The notes: generated from the letters alone by a model not told the origin. Positions 1-9,003 are shown, counted from the stretch's first letter. The stretch: DNA of 64,000 bases from Bradyrhizobium betae (GCF_008932115.1 NZ_CP044543.1:1116001-1180000), one strand, 5' to 3'. Translations and numbers: made by a program.

Positions 1-191
1 TAGGTAATGACGCTGGCGCGCAGGTCGCCGATCACGCGGACGCTGGGCATCCAGTTCGTGGTAATGTCCACGGTGTTGGCGTTGATCGTCCGCATCTTCA
101 TGACGGCGAGCAGGCCCATGCCGGTCATTGCGACCAGCAGGAACGCCACGGCGCTAATGATCTTGGTACGGATGGAGATGGTGGCGAACAT
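1..191 (-). CDS. Methyl-accepting chemotaxis protein, N-terminal fragment (cut by window edge)
   Basis: Only the first 63 codons lie in the window; the rest is beyond base 1. The fragment starts with a short basic stretch (MFATISIRTK) and a single hydrophobic segment of about 20 residues, then a region beginning MRTINANTVDITTNWMPSVR. This is the usual opening of a four-helix-bundle (4HB_MCP) chemoreceptor: first membrane helix followed by the periplasmic sensor domain, with residues such as the TNWMPSV motif recurring in alphaproteobacterial receptors. Such proteins sense ligands in the periplasm and signal to CheA. The signalling domain is not visible, so the ligand cannot be judged. The start is the ATG at 189-191, preceded on the minus strand by AAAGAGA. 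Confidence 0.75.
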   Translation of the reverse strand, partial: MFATISIRTKIISAVAFLLVAMTGMGLLAVMKMRTINANTVDITTNWMPSVRVIGDLRASVIT

Positions 192-340
192 AATGGGTCT
201 CTTTGCGTTGGCGCGGTCGCGCGTCCTAAAACGTGGTCAACCAAAAGGAGCGGCGCCGATATCAAACAACAAAGCGACTGAGCAGTTGTTAACTATGACT
301 CCGTACGAGTACGGAACCTTAAAGAAATGAAGGAGGGACT

Positions 341-363
341 AAAAACGCCCTGCGCTCAGCGCA
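341..363 (-). terminator. Possible weak terminator after otnK
   Basis: On the minus strand the otnK stop codon sits in the loop of a five-base-pair stem (TGCGC/GCGCA, 351-363), followed after five bases by a run of five T. The stem is short and the T run is not adjacent, so termination is only a possibility. Confidence 0.25.
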
Positions 364-1645
364 TGAGCCCAAGCGCATCGGCGAAAAAGCCGGGGCCACC
401 GAAGTTGCCGGACTTCAACGCGAGCAGCATGTCGCCTGCTTCCGCACCGACGGCGCGCAGCACCGGGACACCGGCCGCGATCTCCGCTCCGACCAGAAAA
501 CCGGGAATCCCGAGGCGGTCGACGACCGCGCCAGAGGTTTCGCCGCCCGCGACAATCAGGCGCCGAACGCCTGATTTCACTAGGTTTTCCGCAATGTCCG
601 CCATCGCCTGCTCGATCGCGTGACCGGCCGCGTCGCGGCCGTGACGTGCCTGCAACGCGGCGACCTGATCCGGCGTTGAGCTCGACGCGATCAGCACCGG
701 ACCGTCAGCGAGTCGCGGCCTCGCCCAGGCGAGTGCGCGCTCCACTTCGCCCTTGTCCGTAAGAATACGGTCCGGGTCGAGACGGTGCACCGGCATGACG
801 GATTCCGCCCTGGCAATCTGCTGCAACGTCGCCTGCGAACAGCTTCCCGCGAGGCATGCCGCAGCGCCACCAACGGTGGCGCCCTGCGCACTGCTCGCTG
901 AAGCCGACCCGACCTTGCCGGACGAGACCAGCGCGCGCGCAAGGCCGAGGCCCATGCCGGAGGCGCCGACCGACAGCCGGTGCCGGGCCGCAACGAGACC
1001 GATGGTCTCGAGGTCGCGGTCGAACACGGCGTCGATGATCGCGGCGCCGATGCCCTTGCCCGCGAGGTCAGCCAGCCGCGCCCGCACTGCTTCCGCGCCG
1101 CGGCTGACGGTTGCCAGATCGACCAGACCCACCTGCGTCTTGCTCTGGCGCGCCAGCACCCGCACCAGATTGGAATCATGCATCGGGTTGAGCGGATGGT
1201 CCTTCAGCGGGCTCTCGTTCAGCGGCACGGCGCCGACGAAGAGATTGCCCTGATAGACGGTGCGGCCGGTCTCCGGGAAGGCCGGCGTCACCAGCACGAC
1301 GTCCTCGCCGCCATCGGCGCGCAGCGCGTCCATCACGGGGCCGATATTGCCCGCATCGGTCGAATCGAAGGTCGAGCAGATCTTGAACAGCACATGGCGC
1401 GCGCCGCGGCCACGCAGCCACGACTCCGCCGCGCGCGAGCGCGATACGGCAAGCCCCGCCTCGATCGAGCGACTCTTCAGCGACACGACGACGGCATCGA
1501 CCTCGGGCAGCGCGAGATCGTCCGCCGGCACGCCGATGGTCTGCACCGTGCGCAGGCCCGCGCGCGTCAGCGTGTTGGCGAGATCGGAGGCGCCGGTGTA
1601 GTCGTCGGCGATGCAGCCAAGCGAGATGTTCGCTGCAAGCGTCAC
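356..1645 (-). CDS. otnK: 3-oxo-tetronate 4-kinase (DUF1537, four-carbon acid sugar kinase)
   Basis: The 429-residue protein has the usual length and two-domain layout of the four-carbon acid sugar kinase family. The N-terminal signature IADDYTGASD is at about residues 12-21, and the C-terminal nucleotide-binding part carries GGETSG near 367-372 and LKSGNFGG near 410-417. Family members phosphorylate 3-oxo-tetronate (from threonate or erythronate) at O4 in the cytoplasm. The start codon overlaps the end of otnI by four bases, so the two are translationally coupled. The neighbouring isomerase, dehydrogenase and aldolase complete the same pathway, which supports the specific name over other DUF1537 kinases. 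Whether L-threonate or D-erythronate is the natural substrate cannot be told from sequence. Confidence 0.88.
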   Translation of the reverse strand: MTLAANISLGCIADDYTGASDLANTLTRAGLRTVQTIGVPADDLALPEVDAVVVSLKSRSIEAGLAVSRSRAAESWLRGRGARHVLFKICSTFDSTDAGNIGPVMDALRADGGEDVVLVTPAFPETGRTVYQGNLFVGAVPLNESPLKDHPLNPMHDSNLVRVLARQSKTQVGLVDLATVSRGAEAVRARLADLAGKGIGAAIIDAVFDRDLETIGLVAARHRLSVGASGMGLGLARALVSSGKVGSASASSAQGATVGGAAACLAGSCSQATLQQIARAESVMPVHRLDPDRILTDKGEVERALAWARPRLADGPVLIASSSTPDQVAALQARHGRDAAGHAIEQAMADIAENLVKSGVRRLIVAGGETSGAVVDRLGIPGFLVGAEIAAGVPVLRAVGAEAGDMLLALKSGNFGGPGFFADALGLMR

Positions 1646-2424
1646 GGCTTCACTCCCGCATAGGGCTTGAACCAGGCGAGGCCATCGGTGGTCTTGCCGC
1701 GCGGATTGTATTCGCAGCCGACGAAGCCGGCATAGCCGAGCCGGTCGAGCTCGGCGAACAGGAACGGGTAGTTCAGCTCCTCTCCGTCAGGCTCGTTGCG
1801 CGAGGGAATGCTCGCGATCTGGATGTGGCCGATGATCGGCATCATCTCACGCAGGCGCATGGTGACGTCGCCATGGATGATCTGGCAGTGATAGATGTCG
1901 AACTGCAGCTTCAGGTTCGGAAGCCGCAACTCCTGGATCAAGTCGCGCGCGAAGCCGAAATCGTTGAGGAAGTAGCCGGGCACGTTGCGCGCATTGATCG
2001 GCTCGAGCACGATGTCGATGCCGTGGGCTGCGAAGAATTCGGCGGCCCAGGCCACCGATTTGTAGAACGCCTCGATCGCGACGCGCTCACCGCGGTTGGC
2101 GATGCCGGCCATCAGGTGCAGCCGCTTCACGCCGGTCGCCTTGGCGTAAGGCAGTGCCGTCTCCAGGCTCGCCTTGAGGTCGGAGAACCGTGCCGGCAGC
2201 GACGCAAAGCCCTTCTCGCCGGCATTCCAGTCGCCCGGCGGCAGGTTGAACAGCGCCTGCGTCAGGCCGTTGCGCTTGAGCCGCTCGCCGACCGCCTCGG
2301 CCGGATGCTCGTAGGGAAAGAGGAATTCGACCGCGGTGAAACCCGCTTGCGCGGCGGCGTCGAAGCGGTCGAGGAACGGCACCTCGGTGAACATCATCGA
2401 GAGATTGGCGGCAAAACGGGGCAT
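1642..2424 (-). CDS. otnI: 2-oxo-tetronate isomerase (hydroxypyruvate isomerase family)
   Basis: This 260-residue TIM-barrel protein begins MPRFAANLSMMFTEVPFLDR, typical of the Hyi/OtnI family. It keeps the two catalytic glutamates of that family, Glu141 in VLEPINARN and Glu238 in VGCEYNPRG. OtnI converts 2-oxo-tetronate to 3-oxo-tetronate, the substrate of the kinase encoded next. The gene lies between ltnD (14-base gap) and otnK (four-base overlap) in a minus-strand operon. A true hydroxypyruvate isomerase is the alternative, but glyoxylate carboligase and tartronate semialdehyde reductase genes, its usual partners, are absent here. Confidence 0.85.
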   Translation of the reverse strand: MPRFAANLSMMFTEVPFLDRFDAAAQAGFTAVEFLFPYEHPAEAVGERLKRNGLTQALFNLPPGDWNAGEKGFASLPARFSDLKASLETALPYAKATGVKRLHLMAGIANRGERVAIEAFYKSVAWAAEFFAAHGIDIVLEPINARNVPGYFLNDFGFARDLIQELRLPNLKLQFDIYHCQIIHGDVTMRLREMMPIIGHIQIASIPSRNEPDGEELNYPFLFAELDRLGYAGFVGCEYNPRGKTTDGLAWFKPYAGVKP

Positions 2425-2438
2425 TGGAATCCTCTTCC

Positions 2439-3356
2439 TTACTTGTCGCCAGGCAGCTTCACGCCGGTGACCTGCGCATACATCCGCGCCACCGAGGCGT
2501 CGTCGTCCCGCCCCATGCCGGCGGCGGATGTCATCAGGAACATCTGGAGGGCCGCGGCGGAGACCGGCACCGGGAATCTGGCGCTGCGCGCCATGTCCTG
2601 GATGATGCCGAGGTCCTTGACGAAGATCTCGACCGCGCTGCGCGGCGTGTAGTCGCCATCGAGCACATGCGGCATGCGGTTCTCGAACATCCAGGAATTG
2701 CCGGCGGAGGCCGTGATCACCTCGTAGACCTTGCGGATGTCGAGGCCCTGCCTGGCCGCGAACGCCATCGCTTCGGAAGCAGCGGCGATATGCACGCCGG
2801 CGAGCAACTGGTTGATCATCTTGAAGGCCGCACCCTGCCCTGCGGCATCGCCAAGCTCGTAGAGCTTTGCCGCCATGGCATCGAGCGCCGGCCTCGCCTT
2901 TGCAAAGGCAGCCGCGCTGCCGGACGCCAAAATCGTCAGCTCGCCCTCGGCTGCGCGCTGAGCGCCCCCGGAGATCGGCGCATCCAGGTAATGCCGCCCA
3001 GTCGCTTCCAACTGCTTGGCCAGACGCCGCGCCACATCCGGGTCCATGGTGGCGGACGACACGAAAACGCTGTCCTTCGGCAGGGTCTCGGCGACGCCGT
3101 CCTTGCCGAACAGGATCGTCTCGGTCTGCGCGGCATTGACGACGACGCTGACGACGATGTCGGCGCCCCTGGCCGCTTCAGCCGGCGTCGTCGCGCCCGC
3201 CCCGCCATCCTTCACGAAACGCGCCACGGCGTCAGTCGAGACATCGCAGCCGGTGACGGCGTGGCCGGCGCGCTTCAGCGAGGTCGCCATGCCAAAGCCC
3301 ATCGAGCCGAGCCCGATGACGGCGATGCGCTGATTCTGTGAGGTGGAGGCGGCCAT
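2439..3356 (-). CDS. ltnD: L-threonate dehydrogenase (beta-hydroxyacid dehydrogenase family)
   Basis: The 305-residue protein has an N-terminal Rossmann motif GLGSMG at residues 15-20, the family's catalytic lysine in FKMINQ (Lys179) and a second conserved lysine in FVKD (Lys247). The family oxidises 3-hydroxy acids with NAD; the LtnD branch oxidises threonate at C2 to 2-oxo-tetronate. The open frame extends 117 codons further upstream, but the ATG at 3356 gives the normal family length and places the nucleotide fold at the N-terminus, so it was chosen. It is first in the minus-strand operon ltnD-otnI-otnK, and otnC diverges from it across about 100 bases. A tartronate semialdehyde reductase activity is the main alternative. 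Confidence 0.85.
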   Translation of the reverse strand: MAASTSQNQRIAVIGLGSMGFGMATSLKRAGHAVTGCDVSTDAVARFVKDGGAGATTPAEAARGADIVVSVVVNAAQTETILFGKDGVAETLPKDSVFVSSATMDPDVARRLAKQLEATGRHYLDAPISGGAQRAAEGELTILASGSAAAFAKARPALDAMAAKLYELGDAAGQGAAFKMINQLLAGVHIAAASEAMAFAARQGLDIRKVYEVITASAGNSWMFENRMPHVLDGDYTPRSAVEIFVKDLGIIQDMARSARFPVPVSAAALQMFLMTSAAGMGRDDDASVARMYAQVTGVKLPGDK

Positions 3357-3459
3357 GCAACTAACCCTTGCGAACGTTTCCCGGACGGCCCCCTTTGCGG
3401 CGGCTCTCACCTCGAATAACACGGCTTGGCCGCGCTGCCAAAGCGTGAGACAAGCGGGC

Positions 3460-4134
3460 ATGACGGCCATGAGTAACGAAACACGGCTGCGCGAGGACAT
3501 CTGCCGCTTCGGACGGTCCCTGTTCGAGCGCGGGCTGACGCCGGGCTCCTCCGGCAATATCAGCGTCAAGATGGACGATGGCGGGTGGCTGGTCACTCCC
3601 ACCAACGCCTCGCTCGGTTTCCTCGACCCGGCGCGGCTGTCGCGGCTGGATGGACGGGGTCGGCTGCTCTCGGGCGACGCACCGACCAAGGAAGTTCCGC
3701 TGCACACCGCACTCTACGATACGCGCGAAGGCGCGCGCGCGATCGTGCATCTGCACTCCACCCATTCGGTCGCACTCTCGATGCTGCCCGAGATCGACCC
3801 GCGCGCGGCGCTGCCGCCGATGACGGCCTATTACCTGATGAAATGCGGCGCCACCGCGCTCGTGCCCTATTACCGCCCCGGTGATCCAGCGGTCGCGGAC
3901 GCGATCAAGGGCCTGGCGGGCAAATATTCATCCGTGCTGCTCGCCAATCACGGCCCGGTCGTCGCAGGCGACACGCTGGAGGCAGCCGTGTTCGCGACCG
4001 AGGAGCTGGAGGAAACGGCCAAGCTGTATCTGCTGCTGCGCGGGCTGAACCCGCGGTATCTGTCGCCGGAGCAGGTGAATGATCTGGTGAAGGTGTTCGG
4101 GGTGGCGTTGCCGGAGCATGGGCACGAGCATTGA
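3460..4134 (+). CDS. otnC: 3-oxo-tetronate 4-phosphate decarboxylase (class II aldolase/adducin family)
   Basis: This 224-residue protein has the class II aldolase fold: SSGNIS near residues 30-34 for phosphate binding, Glu78 in TKEVPLH, and the metal ligands His97, His99 and His164 (HLHSTHS and LANHG). It should decarboxylate 3-oxo-tetronate 4-phosphate to dihydroxyacetone phosphate, closing the pathway begun by LtnD, OtnI and OtnK. An upstream ATG at 3343 exists but would overlap ltnD and add 39 residues without family character. The ATGs at 3460 and 3469 are both plausible; 3460 follows a GTGAGACAAG stretch. A fuculose-phosphate aldolase-like activity is the alternative. Confidence 0.85.
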   Translation: MTAMSNETRLREDICRFGRSLFERGLTPGSSGNISVKMDDGGWLVTPTNASLGFLDPARLSRLDGRGRLLSGDAPTKEVPLHTALYDTREGARAIVHLHSTHSVALSMLPEIDPRAALPPMTAYYLMKCGATALVPYYRPGDPAVADAIKGLAGKYSSVLLANHGPVVAGDTLEAAVFATEELEETAKLYLLLRGLNPRYLSPEQVNDLVKVFGVALPEHGHEH

Positions 4135-4179
4135 GCCCGGCGTGATTGCGAGGTCGGAAGAGACCGCCCCATCCACCGC

Positions 4180-4280
4180 TGTCATCCCCCGCGAACGCGG
4201 GGAATCCAGTACGCCGCAGCCTATCCGTATCTCTCTGATGTCTCGGAGTACTGGATCGCCCGCTTTCGCGGGCGATGACA
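4180..4280. repeat. Intergenic palindromic repeat between otnC and livF
   Basis: Two inverted arms, each containing GTCATC, CCCGC and the motif ATCCAGTAC or its complement, flank a short centre. Each arm also has its own small GC hairpin. It is the type of dispersed palindromic element common between genes in Bradyrhizobium-like genomes, and it sits between the convergent 3' ends of otnC and livF. Confidence 0.7.
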
Positions 4281-4316
4281 CCGAGAGTATTGCGCGAGTG
4301 CGCCCTACACTTTGCC

Positions 4317-5021
4317 TTAAAGCCCCAGATACGCCTTGCGCACGTCCGGATTGCCCCTGATTTCGGCTGCCGGGCCCTGCATCAGCACGCGGCCGGTTTG
4401 CAGGATGTAGGCGCGGTCGGCGATCTCGAGGCACTCGGCCATGCGCTGCTCGACGATCAGCACGGTCATGCCGGCGTCGCGGATGCGCAGAACCGCCTGG
4501 AAGATCTCGTCGACCAGCTTCGGCATGATGCCTTGCGACGGCTCGTCCAGCATCAAGAGTCGCGGGCGCGTCATCAGCGCGCGGCCGATCGCGAGCATCT
4601 GCTGCTCGCCGCCGGAGAGCGTTTCGGCGCGCTGATCGAGACGCTCGGAAAGGCGCGGGAACAGCGTGAAGACGAGATCAAGCGGGCTCTCGCGATCCGC
4701 CTCACCGCGGTAGAGATAACTGCCGAGGCGAAGATTGTCGCGCACCGACAGGCGCGGGAACAGCCGGCGGTTCTCCGGCACATAGGCGATGCCGGCCGCC
4801 GTGATATGGTGCTGCGCCATGCCGTTGAGCCGCTTGCCGTCGAAGGTCACCGTGCCAGAGCGCGGACGCTCGGCACCGGCGATCGACTTCAGCAGCGTCG
4901 ACTTGCCGGCTCCGTTCGCGCCGGCGACACAGACGATCTCGCCCTTCGTGACTTCGATACTGACCGCGGAGATCGCGACCAGGCCCTGATAGGCGGTCGT
5001 GACTTCATGCACCGACAGCAT
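4317..5021 (-). CDS. livF: Branched-chain amino-acid-type ABC transporter, ATP-binding protein LivF
   Basis: The 234-residue ATPase has Walker A GANGAGKST at 34-42, signature LSGGEQQ and Walker B LLMLDEPSQG. These features and its short length mark the LivF branch. It powers uptake of a hydrophobic amino acid, amide or related solute through the LivHM channel on the inner membrane. It overlaps livG by 17 bases and is last in the minus-strand series livK, livH, livM, livG, livF. The presence of a DUF1445 enzyme upstream and an amidohydrolase module next door suggests a substrate other than leucine, but this is inference. Confidence 0.9.
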   Translation of the reverse strand: MLSVHEVTTAYQGLVAISAVSIEVTKGEIVCVAGANGAGKSTLLKSIAGAERPRSGTVTFDGKRLNGMAQHHITAAGIAYVPENRRLFPRLSVRDNLRLGSYLYRGEADRESPLDLVFTLFPRLSERLDQRAETLSGGEQQMLAIGRALMTRPRLLMLDEPSQGIMPKLVDEIFQAVLRIRDAGMTVLIVEQRMAECLEIADRAYILQTGRVLMQGPAAEIRGNPDVRKAYLGL

Positions 5022-5736
5022 GACGATCTCCCAGATATGCCTTGATCACCTTGGGATCGCGGACGACGTCGGCGGGTTTGCCCTCGACCAGCACCTTGCC
5101 GAGGTCGAGCACGATGGCGCGGTCGACCAGCGGCATCACGATCTCCATGACATGCTCGACCATCAGCACGGTAATGCCGGTATCGCGCACTTTCCGCACC
5201 AAGGCCACGCCGGTCTGCGCTTCCGTCGGCGTGAGGCCGGTGAGGACCTCGTCGAGCAGCAGCAGTTTCGGTTCGGTTGCGAGCGCACGCGCGACTTCGA
5301 GGCGACGCTTCTCCGCCGGAACGAGGTCGCTCGCGAGCACGTCGGCACGCGCGGCAAGGCCGGTGAACTCCAGAACCTCATGCGCCTTGCGGCGGGCTTC
5401 GCGCATCACCGTGTTGCGCACGAGCGCGCCGACGATGACGTTGTCGATGACCGTCATGGTCTCGAAGCTCTTGACCACCTGGAAGGTGCGACCGACGCCG
5501 CGCTGGCAGCGCTCCGCCGCCGGCAAGGCCGTGACATCCTCACCGTCGAACCAGATCGAGCCCTGGGTCGGCGGCAGCACGCCGGCGATGAGATTGAACA
5601 GCGTCGACTTGCCGGCGCCGTTCGGGCCGATCAGGCCGACGATCTCGCCGCGACCGACCGAGATCGAGACGTCGCTGTTGGCGACGAGGCCGCCGAACCG
5701 CTGCCAGACGCCGCGGGTTTCAAGGAGAGCGGTCAT
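5005..5736 (-). CDS. livG: Branched-chain amino-acid-type ABC transporter, ATP-binding protein LivG
   Basis: This 243-residue ATPase has Walker A GPNGAGKST near 37-45 and a LivG-type Walker B (LLLLDEVLTGL). The signature loop is degenerate: SDLVPAEKRRLEVARAL replaces the usual LS.G.QRRLE form. Such variants are known in LIV-type ATPases, where the paired LivF keeps a normal signature, so asymmetric ATP sites are likely rather than loss of function. It overlaps livM by four bases and livF by 17. Confidence 0.9.
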   Translation of the reverse strand: MTALLETRGVWQRFGGLVANSDVSISVGRGEIVGLIGPNGAGKSTLFNLIAGVLPPTQGSIWFDGEDVTALPAAERCQRGVGRTFQVVKSFETMTVIDNVIVGALVRNTVMREARRKAHEVLEFTGLAARADVLASDLVPAEKRRLEVARALATEPKLLLLDEVLTGLTPTEAQTGVALVRKVRDTGITVLMVEHVMEIVMPLVDRAIVLDLGKVLVEGKPADVVRDPKVIKAYLGDRHAVGA

Positions 5737-6716
5737 CGCGTTGCTCCCTTCGTCTTCGTCCGCGACAACAGGCTCACCAGGCCTTGCGGCAGGGCCAGCG
5801 AGATCGCGACGATCAATGCACCATAGACGATGAGATCGACGCCGCGGCCGGAGCCGCCGATATAGGAGCGCGTCAGCTCCGTCATCGGGATCAGGATGAC
5901 CGCGCCAAGCACGGGGCCCCAGAGGGTGCCGATACCGCCGAGCACCGCCGGCAGCGCCATCAGCAACGAGAACTGGAAGCCCATCACGCTCTCAGGATCG
6001 ATATAGGCGAGAAACTGCGCATAGAACGCACCGCCGATGGCGACGAGGAAGGCGGAGACGGCGGCCGCCCCCATCTTGGAGTTGAACACGACGACGCCGA
6101 GGCTCTCGGCCGCTTCCGGATTGTCCTTCACCGCACGCCACCAGAAGCCCCATTTGGAATCTTCGAGCCACCAGGTGACGAACCAGGCGAGGCTGCACAG
6201 CACCAGCGCGAAATAGAAGTACGGCAGCTTGCTGCGCATGAACTGGAATTTCAGCCAGCTGTCGCCGCGCACGGGAACGGTGATTCCCATGGCAGCTCCC
6301 GCCCATTCCCAATTCTGGAACAGCAGCAGCCCGATCTCGGCGATGACGATGGTCGCGATCACGAAGTAATGGCCGCGCAGACGGAAGAAGGGATAGCCGA
6401 GCCCCATGGCGATGATCGCGGCGATCACGCCACCGGCCAGCATGCCAAACCAGGGCAACACGCCGAACTTGGTGAACAGCAGTTCGGTGGTGTAGGCGCC
6501 GATGCCGAAATAGAGCGCGTGCCCCAGCGAGATCTGACCGCAATAGCCGGAGAGGATGTTCCAGCTCTGCGACAGCGCCGCATACATCAAGGTCAGGATC
6601 AGGATGTTCTGAACGTAGACATCCTTGATAACCAGCGGCGCGAGTGCTGCGAGCCCGGCGAGGACCGCGGCGATGATGAGGTCGCGGCGGCGCCGCGCGG
6701 TAAAAGTCTTGTCCAT
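5733..6716 (-). CDS. livM: Branched-chain amino-acid-type ABC transporter, permease LivM
   Basis: The 327-residue membrane protein starts MDKTFTARRRRDL, a basic cytoplasmic end followed by about ten hydrophobic segments. It carries the LivM landmark NILSGYCGQISLGHALYFGIGAY near residues 50-75. The frame is open 95 codons further upstream, but the ATG at 6716 overlaps the livH stop by one base (TGATG) and gives normal family length. With LivH it forms the transmembrane pore. Confidence 0.9.
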   Translation of the reverse strand: MDKTFTARRRRDLIIAAVLAGLAALAPLVIKDVYVQNILILTLMYAALSQSWNILSGYCGQISLGHALYFGIGAYTTELLFTKFGVLPWFGMLAGGVIAAIIAMGLGYPFFRLRGHYFVIATIVIAEIGLLLFQNWEWAGAAMGITVPVRGDSWLKFQFMRSKLPYFYFALVLCSLAWFVTWWLEDSKWGFWWRAVKDNPEAAESLGVVVFNSKMGAAAVSAFLVAIGGAFYAQFLAYIDPESVMGFQFSLLMALPAVLGGIGTLWGPVLGAVILIPMTELTRSYIGGSGRGVDLIVYGALIVAISLALPQGLVSLLSRTKTKGATR

Positions 6717-7594
6717 CACATCGACCCGAACAGGCCACGCGGCCGAATGAAGACGACGAGCAAATAGACCGCGTAGATACCGACCGATTTCAGCGAAGGC
6801 GGCAGCAACAAGGCGGTGGTCGCTTCGACGAGGCCAACGATGATGCCGCCGGCGAGTGCGCCGAACACGCTGCCGAAGCCGCCGAGCGCCACCGTGACAT
6901 AGGCGATCAGGGCGAAGGACGCGCCAACGTCGGGATAAATGTAGAAGAACACCGCCATGATCGCGCCGGCCAGACCGACCAGCGCGGCGCCGAGGCCCCA
7001 ACCGAACGCGAACACGCGGTTCTTGTCGATGCCGACCAGCGCGACCGCACCGGGATCCTCGCGGGTCGCTTCCAGCGCGCGGCCGAAGTCAGTGCGGTGG
7101 ATGAAGAAATAGAGGCCGCCGAAGGCCGCGATCGAGACCGCCGCTCCGATCAGTTGCGGCTCCGGCAGGAAGATGCCGGCGACCGAGACGGTCTTGCCGC
7201 CCACCCAGGACTGCGGAATGCTGCGATAGTCCGGCGTGAAGAAGAACTGCGCAAGACCGCGCATGAGGATGGCAAGGCCGAAGGTGGTGAAGATCTGCAC
7301 CATGCCGGCATTGGCCTTGGCCCGCATGGCGAAGCGCACAACGAGCAGGTAGACCACTGCTCCGAACACGAACATTGCCGCCGCGACCAATGGCGCCGAC
7401 AACAACGGATCGATCGCGAAGAACGCGAACAGGAAGAAGGACAGGTACATCGCGATCATCAGGAACTCGCCATGAGCGAAGTTCGTGACGTCCATCAGGC
7501 CGAAGATCAGCGCGAGGCCGACGGCAATCAGTCCGTAGAGCAGGCCCATGAGCAGGCCGCTCGCGAGACTCTGGATAATGGCTTGGGCTGTCAA
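6716..7594 (-). CDS. livH: Branched-chain amino-acid-type ABC transporter, permease LivH
   Basis: A 292-residue polytopic membrane protein with the LivH motif ALIFGLMDVTNFAHGEFLMI at about residues 28-47 and the C-terminal coupling region ending in RPRGLFG. It pairs with LivM, whose start codon overlaps its stop by one base. The 164-base gap before it to livK holds a large inverted repeat, so livHMGF may be expressed at a lower level than the binding protein gene. Confidence 0.9.
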   Translation of the reverse strand: MTAQAIIQSLASGLLMGLLYGLIAVGLALIFGLMDVTNFAHGEFLMIAMYLSFFLFAFFAIDPLLSAPLVAAAMFVFGAVVYLLVVRFAMRAKANAGMVQIFTTFGLAILMRGLAQFFFTPDYRSIPQSWVGGKTVSVAGIFLPEPQLIGAAVSIAAFGGLYFFIHRTDFGRALEATREDPGAVALVGIDKNRVFAFGWGLGAALVGLAGAIMAVFFYIYPDVGASFALIAYVTVALGGFGSVFGALAGGIIVGLVEATTALLLPPSLKSVGIYAVYLLVVFIRPRGLFGSM

Positions 7595-7619
7595 AAGTCT
7601 GTCCCCCGAAATCGATCCA

Positions 7620-7709
7620 CATCCTGAGGAGCGCGCACCAGCGCGCGCCTCGAAGGATGGCCCAGCCCTCGTCCTTCGAGACGCGGGCCAAGCCCGCTCC
7701 TCAGGATGA
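7620..7709. repeat. Intergenic inverted repeat between livK and livH
   Basis: Arms CATCCTGAGGA and TCCTCAGGATG lie at the ends, with inner inverted stretches CGAAGGA/TCCTTCG and GCGC-rich hairpins. It lies inside the liv operon, where an mRNA stem-loop could raise the binding protein message relative to the membrane components. It is also a familiar dispersed element type in this group. Confidence 0.7.
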
Positions 7710-7758
7710 GGGCGGGAGCTACGTCCGAGCTCCCGCTTCCAAGTCTTGCTTCTAAGTC

Positions 7759-9003
7759 TTACTTCATCGGCCAGGTCGCTTCGGCGATCGCGGCCTGCGG
7801 CGGGAAGATGGTGACGAACTTGCCGCCAGTATATTGCAGCAGCACCGGATCGGCGTCGTTGTTCTGCCCGGTCTCGTCGAACTTGACGCGCTTCCAGGGC
7901 ATGATGGTCTGCTCGCCCGGGATATCGGTCGCAGCCAGCGCGTCGCGGATCTTCTCACCGTCGGCCGACTTGGCGCGGTTGATCGCGTCGGCGAGGATGA
8001 TCAGGCCCATGAACTGGCGCGAGGTGAGGTCGTTGAAGTCCTTGCCCGAGCGCGTCTTGAACATCTCGTTGATCTTGCCGACCATCGGGCGCTTCTGCGC
8101 GAGGTCGAGCGAGAAGGTGCCGCGCGAGATGACGCCTTCGAGCTTGTCGCCGACGGCGTCGTAGAGCGCCTTCTCGGAGAAGCCGGCGTCCTGCGCCACG
8201 ATCGCGTTCGGCTTGTAGCCGAGCTCGGCCATGGTCTTGACGAGCAGGATGCCGTCGGTGGTGTAGCTCGAGGGCATCAGCACGTCGGCATTCGCAGTCT
8301 TGAGCTGCTGCACCTCGGCCGAGAGCGAGGGCGAGTTGGCGCGGTACTTGATGTCGGAGACGATCTTGTAGCCGCGCTCGCCGGCGATCTTGGCCTGGGC
8401 GTTGCCGGAGTCCGTGCCGAAGATGGTGTCTTCGTGGAACAGCGACAGCGTCTCGATCTTGATGCCCTTCTTCTTCATGGCGTCGAAGAAGTCGAACATG
8501 GCGGCTGAGTACATCTCGTCATGCGGAGCCGCGCGGAAGTAATATTTGAGGCCGCGGCGATGCAGGCTCGGCGAGGAATTGTCGGCCGAGACGAACGGGA
8601 TCTGGTAGCGCTCGCAGATCTGGCTGATGGTGACGGCGACCGCGCTCTGATAGGTACCGATGATGGCGGAGACCTTCTCCTGCGTGATCAGGCGCTCGGC
8701 TTCGGCGCGTCCCTTCTGCGGATCGGCCTGATGGTCGGCGAACACGAGGCGCACCTTGGCGCCGCCGAGACCCGGCAAGCCTTCGCCCTTCGCCAGCGGC
8801 AGGTCGAAGTCGGTGTCCTTGTTGATGACCTCGAGCGCGGTCTCATAGGCTTTCTGCGCATCGATGCCCTGCTGGGCGCTGCCGCCGGAGAACGGGTAGA
8901 TGACGCCGATCACGACTTCCGAGGTCTGGGCGCGTGCGGCGAGCGGCACCAGCGCTGCAGTGGCGGTGGCTCCTAGCAGCACGTCGCGGCGAGAGATCGT
9001 CAT
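7759..9003 (-). CDS. livK: ABC transporter substrate-binding protein (LivK / Peripla_BP_6 type)
   Basis: The 414-residue protein begins with a Tat-like signal, SRRDVLLGATATAALVPLAARA, cleaved near residue 26, and continues with the type I periplasmic binding fold (VVIGVIYPFSGG, then QKGRAEAERLI). It captures the solute in the periplasm for LivHM. Proteins of this length and type in rhizobia bind varied amides, amino acids or aromatic acids, so the ligand is open. It lies between DUF1445 (89-base gap) and livH on the same strand. Confidence 0.88.
   Translation of the reverse strand: MTISRRDVLLGATATAALVPLAARAQTSEVVIGVIYPFSGGSAQQGIDAQKAYETALEVINKDTDFDLPLAKGEGLPGLGGAKVRLVFADHQADPQKGRAEAERLITQEKVSAIIGTYQSAVAVTISQICERYQIPFVSADNSSPSLHRRGLKYYFRAAPHDEMYSAAMFDFFDAMKKKGIKIETLSLFHEDTIFGTDSGNAQAKIAGERGYKIVSDIKYRANSPSLSAEVQQLKTANADVLMPSSYTTDGILLVKTMAELGYKPNAIVAQDAGFSEKALYDAVGDKLEGVISRGTFSLDLAQKRPMVGKINEMFKTRSGKDFNDLTSRQFMGLIILADAINRAKSADGEKIRDALAATDIPGEQTIMPWKRVKFDETGQNNDADPVLLQYTGGKFVTIFPPQAAIAEATWPMK

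Noticed and set aside
300..315. TCCGTAC/GTACGGA palindrome as an operator for the chemoreceptor or otnK
   Set aside because: A single short dyad without a promoter match or a neighbouring regulator gene.
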